From positions 1 through 36,190 of the forward strand of contig JACRJV010000003.1 of NCBI GenBank assembly GCA_016215325.1: a DNA stretch of 36,190 nt. Reading direction: 5' to 3'. The notes beneath the pieces are model-generated. The model was not told the DNA's origin. It did not search any database and was given only the letters and a program-made list of their open reading frames with translations. Source of the DNA: Candidatus Uhrbacteria bacterium (GTDB lineage Bacteria > Patescibacteriota > Patescibacteriia > JACRJV01). A program made the position numbers and the translations under genes. This document shows positions 1 through 9,163 of this stretch, piece by piece (position 1 is the stretch's first letter; every line of letters starts with the position of its first letter).

Positions 1-13
1 ATAAATACCACTA

Positions 14-2038
14 TTATCCTTTTCCGCTCGATGACTTATCCACAACTCCAAAAAAATTACTGCGACTTTCTGTGCTCATCAGATTGGGTGATGGCAACAC
101 ATTCGTCACCGTTGTCTCAGGTAGCCGCTCTGGTTGCTGTTCATACCAACGGATATAGCGTCTCAAAAGTGTTTTGATTTCTTTCCCATCCATATCCCCG
201 ACCAACACGAGGCGCCGGAATTGTTCGACGAGCTCCTCAATTTGAGCCAACGTATATTGTTCAACGGTTTTCGCCACAAAAATCTTTTCATGCCTTGTCG
301 AAACCGTCCCCTCCTCAGCCGTTAAAATCTCTTCAAACAATTTCTCTCCAGGGCGCAACCCAATAAAATGAAGGTCAACGTCTTTATATGGCTCTAACCC
401 ATGGATGTGGAGGAGTTCACTAGCAAGTTCGGTGATCTTCACCGGATTGCCCATATCCAAAACCATCGTATCCCCGCCGCGGCCAATCACGCTCGCTTGG
501 AGCACTAACGAAACGGCTTCCGGAATTGTCATAAAATATCGCCGCATGTCTTGATGCGTGATCGTCAATGGTTCGCCACGTTCGATCTGGTCCAAAAATA
601 ACGGGAGTACACTCCCCCGCGATCCTAATACGTTTCCGAACCGAACCGAAATATATTCGGTTCTGCCGGCAGAAGTGTAAGCGCGACAAATAAAGTCCGC
701 AATGCGCTTGGTCGCGCCCATAATACTCGTGGGCCGCACCGCTTTGTCGGTGGAAATCATCACAAATCGGTCGGTCCCATACTGTTGGGCGGCCCGGACG
801 ACATTGAGAGTGCCAAAAATATTCACCTTTACCGCTTCGTCAGCGTTATACTCCATCATTGGGACGTGCTTATACGCGGCGGCATGGAATACAACGTCCG
901 GGCGGTATGCGCGGAATACTTTCTCAACACGCTCACGATCACGGACATCTCCCACCAACAATTTGATTCGTCCGATAATGGTCGGTGCTTCACGGCGGAG
1001 CGTGATCTCGGCATGATAGAGTTCTGTTTCGTCGATTTCGAACAATAAGAGTTGCCGTGGGTTAAAGCCAGCCAACTGACGGACTAACTCGAAACCGATG
1101 GACCCCCCGGCTCCGCTCACTAATACTGTTTTATCTTCAATGCTCCGACCGATCTCCTGGTAATTAATCGCAACGCTCTGGCGCCCGATCAGGTCTTCTA
1201 CCTTGATGTCCTCCAATTCCCGAGCACGCAACTCTGGGCGATGGATATCGTAAATTCGAGGGACAATTTTGATTTCGTTCGCACCCGCCTCTTTGGCGGT
1301 GGTATACATCTCTCGCAACCGCACATGGCCGAGCCCCGGGATGGCGATGACCACACTCGAAACGCGATAGTTCCGAATGACAAAAGGTAAATCCTCTAAT
1401 CTGCCAACAACTTTTACCCCATGAAGATACATCCCCAACCGATTGACATCGTCATCCAAAAACCCCACTACTGCATACCCCCCCAGACCGGTTTTTTGGA
1501 TATCCCGCAAAATCATCTCCCCCGTATTACCAGCGCCCACGATGAGCGTCCCCCTCCCTTTTGGGGCATAGGCACTGCGCACGACTTCAAAAAATAATCG
1601 TTTAGAAATCCGCAAACAAGCAACAAAAAGCAACGTAATGAGCGCATCGCTCACGACGACGCTGCGTGGAAACCCTTGGAGAAATGACAGGCGGAAAAAA
1701 TAGATGGCAGCGATCAAAACAACTGCTGAAACCGTAACTGCCTTTACAATACTAAAAAAATCCTTAATGCTCACGTATCGCCAGCTCAATCGGTACAATC
1801 GAAAATAAGCGAAACTCAAAAGCTTCACCGCCAAAAACAATGGGATAGCCCGATAGAGGATTTGATAATACATTGGATCCGTAATGCTAAAATCGAACCG
1901 AAGCAAAAATGCACTATAGAGAGCGATAACAATAATGAGTGCGTCAAACAGCAAAAAGAATATCAACTTCTTTGTCGCGGTGGGGCTCAACAGCCTCTCC
2001 TTTATACTCACGGGTTTCTGTAGTGTTTGCAGCGTCAT
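14..2038 (-). CDS. Membrane-anchored NDP-sugar 4,6-dehydratase (CapD/WbpM/PglF family)
   Basis: A 674-residue protein. Four transmembrane helices lie in the first 155 residues, then a CoA-binding-like Rossmann domain (GTLIVGAGNTGEMIL), then the catalytic extended SDR domain (TVLVSGAGGSIGFELV, FHAAAYKHVPMME, STDKAVRPTSIMGATKR). As in WbpM, the active-site Tyr of YxxxK is replaced by Met (MGATK), normal for the long membrane forms. It converts UDP-GlcNAc to the 4-keto-6-deoxy sugar used for QuiNAc/FucNAc-type residues. The ATG at 2038 overlaps the upstream stop. It is the last gene in the window, with only 13 nt beyond its stop. Confidence 0.9.
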   Translation of the reverse strand: MTLQTLQKPVSIKERLLSPTATKKLIFFLLFDALIIVIALYSAFLLRFDFSITDPMYYQILYRAIPLFLAVKLLSFAYFRLYRLSWRYVSIKDFFSIVKAVTVSAVVLIAAIYFFRLSFLQGFPRSVVVSDALITLLFVACLRISKRLFFEVVRSAYAPKGRGTLIVGAGNTGEMILRDIQKTGLGGYAVVGFLDDDVNRLGMYLHGVKVVGRLEDLPFVIRNYRVSSVVIAIPGLGHVRLREMYTTAKEAGANEIKIVPRIYDIHRPELRARELEDIKVEDLIGRQSVAINYQEIGRSIEDKTVLVSGAGGSIGFELVRQLAGFNPRQLLLFEIDETELYHAEITLRREAPTIIGRIKLLVGDVRDRERVEKVFRAYRPDVVFHAAAYKHVPMMEYNADEAVKVNIFGTLNVVRAAQQYGTDRFVMISTDKAVRPTSIMGATKRIADFICRAYTSAGRTEYISVRFGNVLGSRGSVLPLFLDQIERGEPLTITHQDMRRYFMTIPEAVSLVLQASVIGRGGDTMVLDMGNPVKITELASELLHIHGLEPYKDVDLHFIGLRPGEKLFEEILTAEEGTVSTRHEKIFVAKTVEQYTLAQIEELVEQFRRLVLVGDMDGKEIKTLLRRYIRWYEQQPERLPETTVTNVLPSPNLMSTESRSNFFGVVDKSSSGKG

Positions 2039-3105
2039 AGCGTGTGGCTGGTTGTGATCACACCGAATTCGTTCCTATGGTGGCGCTGAACAAGGTGCCA
2101 GAGCAAACACAGGACAGTAAAAGAAGCGAATAGGCTCGCGGGTAACAGCGTCGGGGTTTTGAGGCTGGCCCCTACTATTAGCGCCAAAACCGCATTCGTT
2201 CCCATGACAAACCTCACGACCTGCCCATGCCCATACCCCATTTGGACAATCTTCTGATACGCAAACGTCCGATGTGCTTCAAACCACCGCTCCCCGCGGA
2301 CGACCCGTCGCAATGTGCTCAACCCGGCATCCACAATGAATACCGCCAACAGCATGAGCCAAAGGGGCAGAGGGAAGCCGGCGTAACGATCGGAGGCCAA
2401 AGCAATAACCGCAAACGTATATCCTAACAACACGCTCCCGCTGTCTCCCATAAAAATTTTTGCGGGGGGCCAATTCCAAACGAGGAAACCTCCCGCGCTC
2501 GCGGCGACAAAAACAAGAAACATGCCCAAGGCAACCTGGTCAGCTATGAGCAGTAACATCCCGCCGACTGTTCCGACGAACACTGCCTGACTCGCCGCTA
2601 ACCCGTCAATGCCGTCCATAAAATTATAAACATTACTCGTCCCCACAATCCAGAACCAACCAAGAATATTGCCGAGCACTCCTAATGGAACCGTTGCTAT
2701 TCCAACATGCACTTGAGGGAATCCATCAATCGCAAAGAGCGCACCAGCGGCAGCGATGCCTTGAATAATGAACCGATGCCATGCAGAAATAGAAAAACGA
2801 TCATCCAGTATACCAATTGTTGTCAGCAGCGCACCGCCGCCCACGATAGTGAGCAATAACACCGTCGGAAAAAACTGGATGTATTGCAATATCGCCGCAC
2901 CCAAAAAAATACCCAAGGATATGGCTACCCCCCCTCCGCGAGGCGTTGGTTGGGTATGCGAACTACGCTGGTTTGGGATGTCGAGCAACTGATGCCGCAG
3001 TGCGTATCGCCGAATGATCGTCGTAAAGAAAAACGATGCCGAAAAAATCAGCAACGCGACAACAGCTGTAAATATGAATACAAGTAAGCCCCCGTAGTCG
3101 AACAT
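2035..3105 (-). CDS. Undecaprenyl-phosphate N-acetylhexosaminyl 1-phosphate transferase (WecA/WbpL-like)
   Basis: Polyprenyl-phosphate sugar-phosphotransferase of the MraY/WecA family with about 10-11 helices; it starts the lipid-linked repeat. Family motifs are SSHTQPTPRGGG, IGILDDRFS (the DD motif), NVYNFMDGIDGLAA, KIFMGDSGSVLLG and FEAHRTFAYQ (His region). The start is placed at MFDYGGLL (3105), 1 nt after the cupin TGA. The ORF-track start at 3195 overlaps the cupin by 89 nt; MLKSDDM (3123) is the other option. The stop overlaps the CapD-type start (ATGA). Length near 356 residues fits WecA/WbpL. Confidence 0.85.
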   Translation of the reverse strand: MFDYGGLLVFIFTAVVALLIFSASFFFTTIIRRYALRHQLLDIPNQRSSHTQPTPRGGGVAISLGIFLGAAILQYIQFFPTVLLLTIVGGGALLTTIGILDDRFSISAWHRFIIQGIAAAGALFAIDGFPQVHVGIATVPLGVLGNILGWFWIVGTSNVYNFMDGIDGLAASQAVFVGTVGGMLLLIADQVALGMFLVFVAASAGGFLVWNWPPAKIFMGDSGSVLLGYTFAVIALASDRYAGFPLPLWLMLLAVFIVDAGLSTLRRVVRGERWFEAHRTFAYQKIVQMGYGHGQVVRFVMGTNAVLALIVGASLKTPTLLPASLFASFTVLCLLWHLVQRHHRNEFGVITTSHTL

Positions 3106-3106
3106 A

Positions 3107-3547
3107 TCATCGCTCTTCAACATTCCATATATCCCAGTACCGCGCATCATACCGTACGTCATCGTTTTTTGTCTGGTCCAACGTATCAGTGGCAAAATAC
3201 ATTATTACGGTGTCGGAAGCCAGCGACATCGCTCCGTTGGCGTAGCCGGGGGGGATCCAAACGACGGCCGGCTTATGCGCGGAAACGATAAATCGATGTA
3301 CCCGCGCGTTCTTATCTGGGCGCTCCCAATTGTCAATACCCACCGCGCCAATGATGGCGCTGCCCGAAACCACCAACACATATTTTCCGGCGTTACGGTG
3401 CGCGTGCCACGCTCGGACAAACCCTTGCTTGTGATTGCGAATGGTATAAAAACGTTTAACGCCCGCAAAGTCAAAATTATTAACAAACCCGACTTCTCCA
3501 CGATCATCAACGCCGATGCCGCCTTCAATTAAACGCGGTTCCTCCAT
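3107..3547 (-). CDS. Sugar-nucleotide cupin (RmlC/WxcM-like epimerase or isomerase)
   Basis: A 146-residue single-domain cupin. DDRGEVGFVNNF, RFYTIRNHKQGFVRAWHAHR, KYVLVVSGSAIIGAV and VWIPPGYANGAMSL follow the RmlC/FdtA plan. The HAHR segment resembles the 3,4-ketoisomerases (FdtA/QdtA: HAHK), while the PPGYANG stretch is closer to 3,5-epimerases, so the subtype stays open. It starts 4 nt after the SDR stop, and one nucleotide separates its TGA from the ATG of the phosphotransferase gene. Confidence 0.75.
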   Translation of the reverse strand: MEEPRLIEGGIGVDDRGEVGFVNNFDFAGVKRFYTIRNHKQGFVRAWHAHRNAGKYVLVVSGSAIIGAVGIDNWERPDKNARVHRFIVSAHKPAVVWIPPGYANGAMSLASDTVIMYFATDTLDQTKNDDVRYDARYWDIWNVEER

Positions 3548-3551
3548 ATTG

Positions 3552-4496
3552 TTATGTCAAGGGATTAATTTTCAAAAATCGTTCGTTGCTATAGCGCGGA
3601 TGATGAATATCTTTAACTCGCCCACGGTGGATCACCTCCAATACTTGCTTGATTCCATCATCCAAGGTATACCGCGGTTGGAAACCGAGCACCCCCCTCG
3701 CCTTGTCGCTGTTCATCCGGTAATCACCGGTTTCGCTCAACGGTTTCTCTTGGACGTCCAGCGATGCATCAGGAACGTGTTCTGCAACTTTCTTTGCCAG
3801 ATCCAGAATAGTCATGTTTTGCGTATGGAGATTAAACAGCCCCGTCACCGAGGAATCTACCGCACCAACCATTGCCTGCGCCACATCGCGCACGTGGACA
3901 AACGGACGAGATTGGCGGCCGCCGAAAATCGTCATCGAGTGATCGACAGCTGCTTTAGCAGTGAGTAAATTCACTACGAGATCAAGCCGCACCCGGGAAT
4001 ATGCATCTCCGATACCAAACAGTGTGCTTAAACGGAACACCACCGCATTTTTATTTTTTAAATAATCCTCAGCGGAATATTTCGTTTTTGTATACATGGT
4101 CGACGGGTCAACCGCCGAACTCTCATCCAAAACCCCTTGACTCATTTTGTACACCAGGCACGAAGATGGAAAAATAATGCGACCATCAAAATGCTCCGAA
4201 AGCCATTGCACGGAACGATCGTTGAACTCAAGAGCCAGATCCGGAGTCAGGTCGCACGCTCCATCCGCAACGAGCGCTGCCAACCAGATCACGACGTCCG
4301 CCCAATCAAGATGCTTCTGGAGTTGCTCGTGATCCCGGATATCGCCGCGGACAAAATCAAGAGGTTTGTGATAATAATCTTCAAATAAGAGAGTGTCGTA
4401 GACGCGAACCGAATGTTGCTGTGCCAGTAATAAAAGGTCGGTGACGGCTCCGCCAATAAAACCAGCTCCCCCGACCACCAATACGTTCTTGCCCAT
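3552..4496 (-). CDS. NAD-dependent epimerase/dehydratase (extended SDR), WbpV-like position
   Basis: A 314-residue extended SDR. VLVVGGAGFIGGAV is the Rossmann GxxGxxG, IWLAALVAD the following segment, FPSSCLVY the Ser region and MYTKTKYSAE the YxxxK pair. The middle reads RPFVHVRDVAQAM, typical of sugar-nucleotide epimerases. Located between a WbuB-like GT and the cupin-WecA-CapD group, it could reduce or epimerise the 4-keto sugar made by the CapD-type dehydratase, as WbpV does. Exact product unknown. Confidence 0.8.
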   Translation of the reverse strand: MGKNVLVVGGAGFIGGAVTDLLLLAQQHSVRVYDTLLFEDYYHKPLDFVRGDIRDHEQLQKHLDWADVVIWLAALVADGACDLTPDLALEFNDRSVQWLSEHFDGRIIFPSSCLVYKMSQGVLDESSAVDPSTMYTKTKYSAEDYLKNKNAVVFRLSTLFGIGDAYSRVRLDLVVNLLTAKAAVDHSMTIFGGRQSRPFVHVRDVAQAMVGAVDSSVTGLFNLHTQNMTILDLAKKVAEHVPDASLDVQEKPLSETGDYRMNSDKARGVLGFQPRYTLDDGIKQVLEVIHRGRVKDIHHPRYSNERFLKINPLT

Positions 4497-4506
4497 ATCC
4501 CAACGA

Positions 4507-5724
4507 TCAATCGACTAAAAGCCGCTCAAACAAAGCAATACCTGCCGCTTTTGAGAAGTGTTTGGTCACATAATCGTAGCCATTTTGGCCCCATTGGTCA
4601 AGCAGCGGCGTATTACGGTAGAGCCTTCGAATACAATCCGCTGCGGCCTGGGCATTGTCCGAAACAAGAGCCACGCCGCACTGCGCTTCAGCCACGATGC
4701 GGTGCCCTTCGCTTTCAGGGTTTAACAATGCAAGGATCGGCAACCGCGCCGCCGCAAACCCAAAAAACTTCCCTGGAATCGTCGGCGTCTTACTATTGTT
4801 TTCCAAGCATAGAAGGCCTATATCCATTTCTTCGAGAAGTTGAGGGTATTCCCTGGGGTTGACGAAGTCTTCAAATCGAACATTCGAAAGATGATACCTC
4901 GCGGCCATGGCCTTCAGCCGCGGCCTCTCGGTACCATCCCCAACGAAGAGAAAGGCACAATCCGGAAGATCCTGCAATATTCGAGCGATCTCAATTACAA
5001 ATGGTAATCCTTGGGATGGCCCTAAAACCCCCGGGAAGATAATGACAAATTTTCCAATGAGGCCATATTTCCTGCGGAAATGCCCCGTGGCTTTTGCACT
5101 GGTGTACTGGGAGAGATCAACCCAATTATGAATAACCTGAATTTTTTTTCCTGGCACCCCTTTGCGCTGAATTAAGAAATCCTTCGCCGCCGTGGTGCAG
5201 GTCGTAATCACATCAGCATCACGATAGGCTTTGGATTCCATCCGTTCAAAATAGCGGATCAACAATTTATTTTTGAGAATCCCGAGATCAATGGCATTCT
5301 GGGGGAAAATATCCTGGACATTAAGCACATACCGTGCATGATATTCCTTTTTTATATACGATCCAACTTTGACAAGTGGAAGATGTGGGGTGTAGACAAC
5401 CACCCCATCAATCGAAGTGTGCACAAACTTCTTCAACGCCCGCAAGAAAAAAAAGGGTAGGGTTATTTGTGCGATGCCGCGCAGAAAGTAGTGCACTTTG
5501 TGATGGGGAAGAGTTTTGACCCGAATGACACGCGCGCCGCCCTCCAGCTTAACGACGGTCAATTCCTCGTTTGCGGAATGTTTGCTCAAATTATACCGAG
5601 GCCACGAGGTAAGCACTGTCACCGTGTGCCCATGGAGTACAAGGACTTCAGTCAATTCTTGTGCCATGGTCGAAATTGAACGAATCTCAGGGGGGTAAGC
5701 AATGCTTACCAAAACGATATTCAT
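4507..5724 (-). CDS. GT4-family glycosyltransferase, WbuB-like
   Basis: A 405-residue GT-B transferase from MNIVLVSIAYPPEI (ATG 5724, 10 nt after the upstream TAG); the longer ORF start overlaps the previous gene. The N-terminal AYPPE..., LHGHTVTVLTSWPRYN, VLNVQDIFPQNAIDLG and VIHNWVD are strongly reminiscent of WbuB-type enzymes, which add N-acetylated 6-deoxyamino sugars in O-antigen synthesis. The C-terminal half has FPGVLGPSQGL and GKFFGFAAARLPILAL. It stands just before the sugar-reductase/WecA/CapD group that would supply such a sugar. Confidence 0.83.
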   Translation of the reverse strand: MNIVLVSIAYPPEIRSISTMAQELTEVLVLHGHTVTVLTSWPRYNLSKHSANEELTVVKLEGGARVIRVKTLPHHKVHYFLRGIAQITLPFFFLRALKKFVHTSIDGVVVYTPHLPLVKVGSYIKKEYHARYVLNVQDIFPQNAIDLGILKNKLLIRYFERMESKAYRDADVITTCTTAAKDFLIQRKGVPGKKIQVIHNWVDLSQYTSAKATGHFRRKYGLIGKFVIIFPGVLGPSQGLPFVIEIARILQDLPDCAFLFVGDGTERPRLKAMAARYHLSNVRFEDFVNPREYPQLLEEMDIGLLCLENNSKTPTIPGKFFGFAAARLPILALLNPESEGHRIVAEAQCGVALVSDNAQAAADCIRRLYRNTPLLDQWGQNGYDYVTKHFSKAAGIALFERLLVD

Positions 5725-5734
5725 ACGCTGAGAT

Positions 5735-6355
5735 CTAAGATCTTTTTTGAAAACCGACCCAAGATGCCGGGATCGAAACACGCAGAAGAATAATAACCAA
5801 CAAGAGAAGCGTTACTTCGACAGCAAAACTTTTCATCGTTAGGGCAATAGAAAATACCCGATTGGCCAAAATGACACTCATCGGGAATATCCCCAATACC
5901 AACGTAAAGATCGGGTGAATCCACCGCTTTCGCCAAGCTGCCGCAGCAAACAGCATGATGTTCAACAAAACGATCACTATTGCAAAATTTTCAGCATCCA
6001 AAACGCCTCCCCCTGGAAAATTATAAAGAACAAAAACAATTGCTGAGTACAGTACTATGGACAGGGCAATCGCAAGAGTTGTGCGTTCGATCGAATCGAG
6101 TGCCGGATATGGCGAGCTGTTCGTTCCCTCACTGACGCGATCGCTCATCGGGAATGCAAAAAAACTTGCCCACCATCCTGGAAAAAACAGTAGTAACAGA
6201 ATCCCAACAACAATAAAAAGCGAGCGCATAAACCCTATACGTATAGCCGCCACCAACACGAGAACGACAATCCCCAACCCGAACAGTACCGACAACCGAA
6301 AAGTTCGCAAAAAATGATATACACTGGACAACATACGGGGGTCGATCAACGTCAA
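5735..6355 (-). CDS. Small multi-pass membrane protein (DUF1616-like N-terminal part)
   Basis: About 200 residues with five or six hydrophobic helices. The segment LLLLFFPGWWASFFAFP followed by IERTTLAIALSIVLYSAIVF resembles the start of DUF1616-type membrane proteins (LPGY..., then an ER-x-A-L-S helix), which are usually longer. Starts are a TTG at 6355 directly after the upstream TAA, or an ATG at 6334 (MLSSVYHF). It may work with the preceding GT-C-like protein. Function unknown. Confidence 0.6.
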   Translation of the reverse strand: MTLIDPRMLSSVYHFLRTFRLSVLFGLGIVVLVLVAAIRIGFMRSLFIVVGILLLLFFPGWWASFFAFPMSDRVSEGTNSSPYPALDSIERTTLAIALSIVLYSAIVFVLYNFPGGGVLDAENFAIVIVLLNIMLFAAAAWRKRWIHPIFTLVLGIFPMSVILANRVFSIALTMKSFAVEVTLLLLVIILLRVSIPASWVGFQKRS

Positions 6356-8056
6356 TTATTGAATACGAATCGCATTGGGGTCATATCGCCAGACATGCGG
6401 ACTGATTTGCACGAAACTTGGATCAGAAACGATAAGTCGCTTATACGCAACATCGTCGGGCACAATATTGCCCATGAAGATATAGATCGGACGATCATAC
6501 ATTCGCAGCAGTTCATGGCGCCTTGCGTTACTCCCCCCCTCCCAGAATTCTTTCCACATCGCGTAGTTCCACAAGTTTGCGCGCAAAAACCCGGGATCGA
6601 TAGTTTCCCGTTTTGAAAATGCCTTCACCCAAGGAGTATATATTGATTCCGTTGTCATTGCATAATCCATGGGCTGGGCAACATTATTAATGGCTTTGAT
6701 TTCAGCAAGTTCATCGGGATACAATTGTGGTTTCTGATTCCACACAATATAGCCATTGAGCGAGATAAATCCAAACAACAGCAAGCTCAGCATGACTCGT
6801 CCTTGATGATCTTTGAGGAGCCGCACCATTAATAACGAAAGTGGGTAAACCGCAAAGATGATCATCGTGATATCAAGAATGATCAAAAATCTATTTCGAT
6901 AAATGAAAGGGAAGTACGCTAAAACAAATAGCGTAAAAAGAAATATCAGGATCAAAAGGAGGGGCGAAAAAAGCATTGTATGTTTCGCACGAATCTTCCC
7001 AAGAATAAACAACGGTAAACCAAGGGCAAAAAAAGGGAGGAGGTAAATGTTCGCTAGTTGGAAAAGGTCAAAATCAATATACAAACCGCTATACATGACT
7101 CGTAACTGTGCTGGAAAATTATTCAGCAACCACCCGTAGTCATTCGTTGCCCCTCCGGTATATGCCAGGATAAATCCTTGACCGAACTGTCGGACAACAA
7201 CAAACGCAATAAGTACCGAGACCAGAATAAACACTGTCTCCTTCTCAAGTATTTTGCGTGCAAACAGCGAGCGAACGATTTGAACGATCGAAAATAGGGC
7301 AAGCGCTATCCCAAATGGGAAAAAGGTTGCGGGGTGAAGAACGGCACCGAATCCACCAATGACGACAGCTAGGATACTGCGCCGTTGCAGAAGAACGATG
7401 GTCATCAGTAACAACGCTACCGCAAACTCCATTTGGTAAAACATCCACCAAAAAGCAAAAAATTGCGGGATCGATACAGAAAAGAGAAACAGGGCAACCG
7501 ATCCATAGATGAGGCGCGATGAGGTATGAAATGAACGCGCTAGCATGTAAACGCTCCCCCCGAGGAGGAACTGAAACAGGAGGTAGAACCCATTCAATAC
7601 ATACGCGCTTGGAATTCCGAGCCAGAGGAACGGGACCCACATATAATTCCTCACTTCCCGCGCTGCGCCAATGGAGGCGCTGGAGAAACCGGATCCACGA
7701 CCAAGCTCGGAAATAACCCCTTCGATCGTATCAATATAAAATCCCGTATCATACCCTAACGGGAACGTGCCATATCGAACGAATAAATACAATCTTGTGG
7801 CCGCAAGGAAGACGACGGCGCCGACGAGTAAAGAATAAAAAAAATTGGTATTGTCTTGAATACTACCAGGGCCACGATCCTTCATGGAAACACACTCCCA
7901 AACCATCCAAAAGAGAAAAACACAATACACAATAAAAGCAGCTAAAATCCACACGGGAAGCTGCCACGGAATAATCAAGGCAACGATAACCCCATAGAGA
8001 ACAAAAGGGATGGCCGATCGATGCAAAATAAATTTCATAATAAAAACGATTCCCAT
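6356..8056 (-). CDS. GT-C-like polytopic membrane protein of unknown function
   Basis: A 566-residue protein with about 11-13 helices and a soluble C-terminal domain of about 100 residues. After the first helices, FPLGYDTGFYIDTIEGV sits in an extracytoplasmic loop, where GT-C glycosyltransferases carry their catalytic acidic residue. I do not recognise a named family. Its place between two GT4 genes, downstream of DUF2079, suggests a polyprenyl-sugar-dependent transferase or polymerase-like role. ATG at 8056, with another at 8038 (MKFILHR). Confidence 0.55.
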   Translation of the reverse strand: MGIVFIMKFILHRSAIPFVLYGVIVALIIPWQLPVWILAAFIVYCVFLFWMVWECVSMKDRGPGSIQDNTNFFYSLLVGAVVFLAATRLYLFVRYGTFPLGYDTGFYIDTIEGVISELGRGSGFSSASIGAAREVRNYMWVPFLWLGIPSAYVLNGFYLLFQFLLGGSVYMLARSFHTSSRLIYGSVALFLFSVSIPQFFAFWWMFYQMEFAVALLLMTIVLLQRRSILAVVIGGFGAVLHPATFFPFGIALALFSIVQIVRSLFARKILEKETVFILVSVLIAFVVVRQFGQGFILAYTGGATNDYGWLLNNFPAQLRVMYSGLYIDFDLFQLANIYLLPFFALGLPLFILGKIRAKHTMLFSPLLLILIFLFTLFVLAYFPFIYRNRFLIILDITMIIFAVYPLSLLMVRLLKDHQGRVMLSLLLFGFISLNGYIVWNQKPQLYPDELAEIKAINNVAQPMDYAMTTESIYTPWVKAFSKRETIDPGFLRANLWNYAMWKEFWEGGSNARRHELLRMYDRPIYIFMGNIVPDDVAYKRLIVSDPSFVQISPHVWRYDPNAIRIQ

Positions 8057-8059
8057 CTT

Positions 8060-9163
8060 TTATTGCACCCGCTCAAACACACGTAACAACCCCCGCGCGG
8101 TGTTGGCCCACGTGAATGTATCGGCCCGAGCACGCGCAGACCGTACTCGCTGCTGGGCTGCTGGCGCGTCATCAAGCAATCGCTTCATCGTCGCTGCAAT
8201 ATCGTTTGGGTCCTGGGGATCAAAGTACAGTATTGCATCCTGGCCAATCTCCGGCATCGGTGGCGTGCATGATGCAGCAATCGGAACATGGCATGCCATC
8301 GCTTCAATGAGTGTATGCGGACAGGATTCTAATGTGCTAGGAAATACAAAGGATCGGGCTTGACGCATCAATTCAAGTAAACGAGTATGCGGGACAAGAC
8401 CGAGGAACTTCACGGACTGTTCCAACGAATGATCTGATATAAACTTCTGAATTTTTCGAAAGTATGATTTGTCATGAATCCCGCCAGCGAGCCACAACGG
8501 CGGGACATTGGGGTTCATCTGCCGAAGCTGCGCATACCCTTTGAGAAGATTTAACTGATTCGCATACGCAACGAACTTTGAGGCGGAAAGAATAACATCA
8601 AGACTCCCGGTCTGGACCGGAACATCGGGCGGCACTGGATTCCCATTATACACGACGCTGACATTCTTTCCAATTCCAGGGAGCCGTGCTGTCAGCCGAT
8701 CTTTGACTGCCTGAGATACGGCAACCGTATGATCCGCTCTCCATACTGACCATCGGGTAAACTGCCATTTCACCCACAACAGGATAGTGAGTCTCCAATT
8801 ATTCTCGTATTCGCGATATGCGAATGGTTCGGCATTACGAATAGAAATTATTGTTTTACAGGGGGCGAAAAAAATATTAAGGTTTTTTGCAGTAAATAGG
8901 ATGTCAATGCGATTTCGTTTTAGCTCGAACGGCAGCATGGTCTGTTCCCACAAAAACCTCTTGAGCATGGATGGGCGTTGTTTAACACACTCATGAAAAA
9001 TAATATTGTCTTGTTGCACGGCTTTGACAAGCGGATGCCCCTTCGATACGAAAAGATGATAATGATTTTTTTTATCATTTGCCGCCAGCGCTGGGATAAG
9101 GTTCGCAAAATACGTGACTCCGCCATACCCAACGCCGGAAAGGAGTGTCATTGCGATGTTCAT
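8060..9163 (-). CDS. GT4-family glycosyltransferase
   Basis: A 367-residue GT-B transferase. The start is placed at MNIAMTLLSGVGYGGV (ATG 9163, overlapping the asnB TGA) because the 35 extra N-terminal residues of the longer ORF lie over asnB and do not resemble the family. Features are HTVAVSQAVKDRL, VVYNGNPV, and the donor-site segment FPSTLESCPHTLIEAMACHVPIAAS with its two glutamates. It lies 3 nt upstream of a large membrane protein. Donor unknown. Confidence 0.85.
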   Translation of the reverse strand: MNIAMTLLSGVGYGGVTYFANLIPALAANDKKNHYHLFVSKGHPLVKAVQQDNIIFHECVKQRPSMLKRFLWEQTMLPFELKRNRIDILFTAKNLNIFFAPCKTIISIRNAEPFAYREYENNWRLTILLWVKWQFTRWSVWRADHTVAVSQAVKDRLTARLPGIGKNVSVVYNGNPVPPDVPVQTGSLDVILSASKFVAYANQLNLLKGYAQLRQMNPNVPPLWLAGGIHDKSYFRKIQKFISDHSLEQSVKFLGLVPHTRLLELMRQARSFVFPSTLESCPHTLIEAMACHVPIAASCTPPMPEIGQDAILYFDPQDPNDIAATMKRLLDDAPAAQQRVRSARARADTFTWANTARGLLRVFERVQ

